Below, one piece after another: positions 6,352-6,930 of a DNA stretch of 6,930 bases (its first letter is position 1; the number at the start of each line of letters is the position of its first letter). The notes below the pieces were generated by a model. It saw nothing but the letters and a program-made list of their open reading frames with translations. It was not told the DNA's origin and did not search any database. A program made the position numbers and the translations under genes. This stretch comes from Acidobacteriota bacterium. GTDB lineage: Bacteria > Acidobacteriota > Thermoanaerobaculia > Multivoradales > JAHEKO01. The DNA is taken from contig JAHEKO010000200.1 in NCBI GenBank assembly GCA_024638355.1, forward strand, positions 1 to 6,930. Direction: 5' to 3'.

Positions 6352-6930
6352 TCAGGTCACCAGCCCGATTGGCCTCCGCCTCTGCCACAGCCCGCGGGTG
6401 AAGTCGGGGAACTCGACCGGCCGGCTGCCCTCGGCGACGGAGATCTCGCTGAGCTCGCAGACCGCCGACAGCGCGGCCGCGTCGTAGACGTCCATGTCCA
6501 TCGGCAGGCCCTCGCGCAGGCACCGGATCAGGCGGTAGTCCTCGAGGTAGTCCATGCCGCCGTGCCCGGCTCCCTTCGCACGCTCGCCCTCCCGGGCCCA
6601 CAGCGGATGCTCGAACTCCTCGCGGTAGGCCTCGAGCTCTTCCCAGCCGTGGCCCTCGGTGCGGCCTTCGACGTGGATGCGATCGGGATAGCCGGTGACG
6701 GTGCCGCGCGTGCCCTGGACGAGGTTGATGCGGCTGTAGGGCCGGGGGCTCGTGGTGTCGTGCTGGACCAGGATGGTGCGGCCCTTGACGGTGCGGATCA
6801 GGCTCGAGCTCATGTCGCCCAGCGCGTAGCGCCGGCCCGCTCGGGGATCGCCGGGCTCGAGATGGCGCTCGGCGTAGAGCTCGAGGCCGCGCGCGGGTGA
6901 GCTCATCGACACCAGGTAGTCGAACTGGTC
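6352..6930 (-). CDS. GH109 / Gfo-Idh-MocA family glycoside hydrolase, C-terminal part
   Basis: This frame is open from the right edge to a TGA at 6354-6352 and gives the last 192 residues of a protein whose N-terminus lies outside the window. It matches the C-terminal domain of GH109 proteins, which use a tightly bound NAD+ in a redox-assisted cleavage of N-acetylgalactosaminides. Recognisable stretches in order are DQFDYLVSMSSP (1-12), YALGDMSSSLI (35-45), TILVQHDTTSPRPYSRINL (52-70), GHGGMDYLEDYRLIRCLREG (122-141), DMDVYDAAA (145-153) and FPDFTRG (174-180). Internal GTG and ATG codons near 6912-6904 are not the start, because the GH109 similarity continues upstream to the window edge. The NAD-binding Rossmann domain and any signal peptide are not visible. 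Many GH109-annotated genes are uncharacterised Gfo/Idh/MocA proteins, so substrate is open. It is separated from the CotH operon by 87 bp and is probably unrelated in function. Confidence 0.9.
   Translation of the reverse strand, partial: DQFDYLVSMSSPARGLELYAERHLEPGDPRAGRRYALGDMSSSLIRTVKGRTILVQHDTTSPRPYSRINLVQGTRGTVTGYPDRIHVEGRTEGHGWEELEAYREEFEHPLWAREGERAKGAGHGGMDYLEDYRLIRCLREGLPMDMDVYDAAALSAVCELSEISVAEGSRPVEFPDFTRGLWQRRRPIGLVT

Noticed and set aside
6310..6900. A 196-codon plus-strand frame opposite the GH109 gene
   Set aside because: The minus strand carries unmistakable GH109 motifs throughout this stretch, so the plus frame is a shadow.
1..6930. Mobile element, CRISPR or defence system
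   Set aside because: No transposase, integrase, cas-like gene, terminal inverted repeat or direct-repeat array was found on either strand, and all genes share similar high-GC codon use.

Overview
This is a high-GC bacterial window with codons strongly biased to G/C in third positions. All genes are read from the minus strand, so gene order runs from high to low coordinates. There are no RNA genes, CRISPR arrays, insertion sequences or phage genes. The lineage cannot be fixed from the sequence. The high GC, the GH109-type gene and the CotH/VTC/DUF4956 cluster would suit an Acidobacteriota, Planctomycetota or similar soil or aquatic group, but this is a guess.

Layout in transcription order: (1) 6930-6352, the C-terminal part of a Gfo/Idh/MocA-type glycoside hydrolase of family GH109, cut by the window edge. 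(2) 6351-6265, a short spacer with two inverted repeats and a TAAAAT box. (3) Four tightly packed genes: a membrane-anchored protein resembling only the N-terminal half of a CotH kinase (6264-5185); a VTC/polyphosphate-polymerase-type triphosphate-tunnel protein (5207-4485); a four-helix DUF4956 membrane protein (4481-3780); and a 921-residue membrane-anchored CotH-family protein with a C-terminal parallel beta-helix (3808-1043). Junctions are a 23-bp overlap, a 3-bp gap and a 29-bp overlap, so this is almost certainly one operon. (4) 1042-846, a 197-bp spacer with small inverted repeats. (5) 845 to the left edge, the N-terminal 281 residues of an FAD-dependent L-2-hydroxyglutarate oxidase (LhgO).

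The four-gene operon is the interesting part. VTC, DUF4956 and CotH genes are known to co-occur in bacteria, but to my knowledge their joint function is undefined. The VTC protein keeps the full set of tunnel basic and acidic residues and should work in the cytoplasm on ATP. DUF4956 could be its membrane partner. The two CotH-like proteins are predicted to face outward. The large CotH protein departs from the canonical active site, with His where a catalytic Asp is expected and Ile for the second Asp of the PWDxD motif; the smaller one seems to lack the catalytic half. A working hypothesis is a cell-envelope system in which a VTC/DUF4956 pair makes and perhaps moves a phosphorylated product that the outward CotH proteins bind or transfer. 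The flanking lhgO and GH109 genes have no evident link to it.
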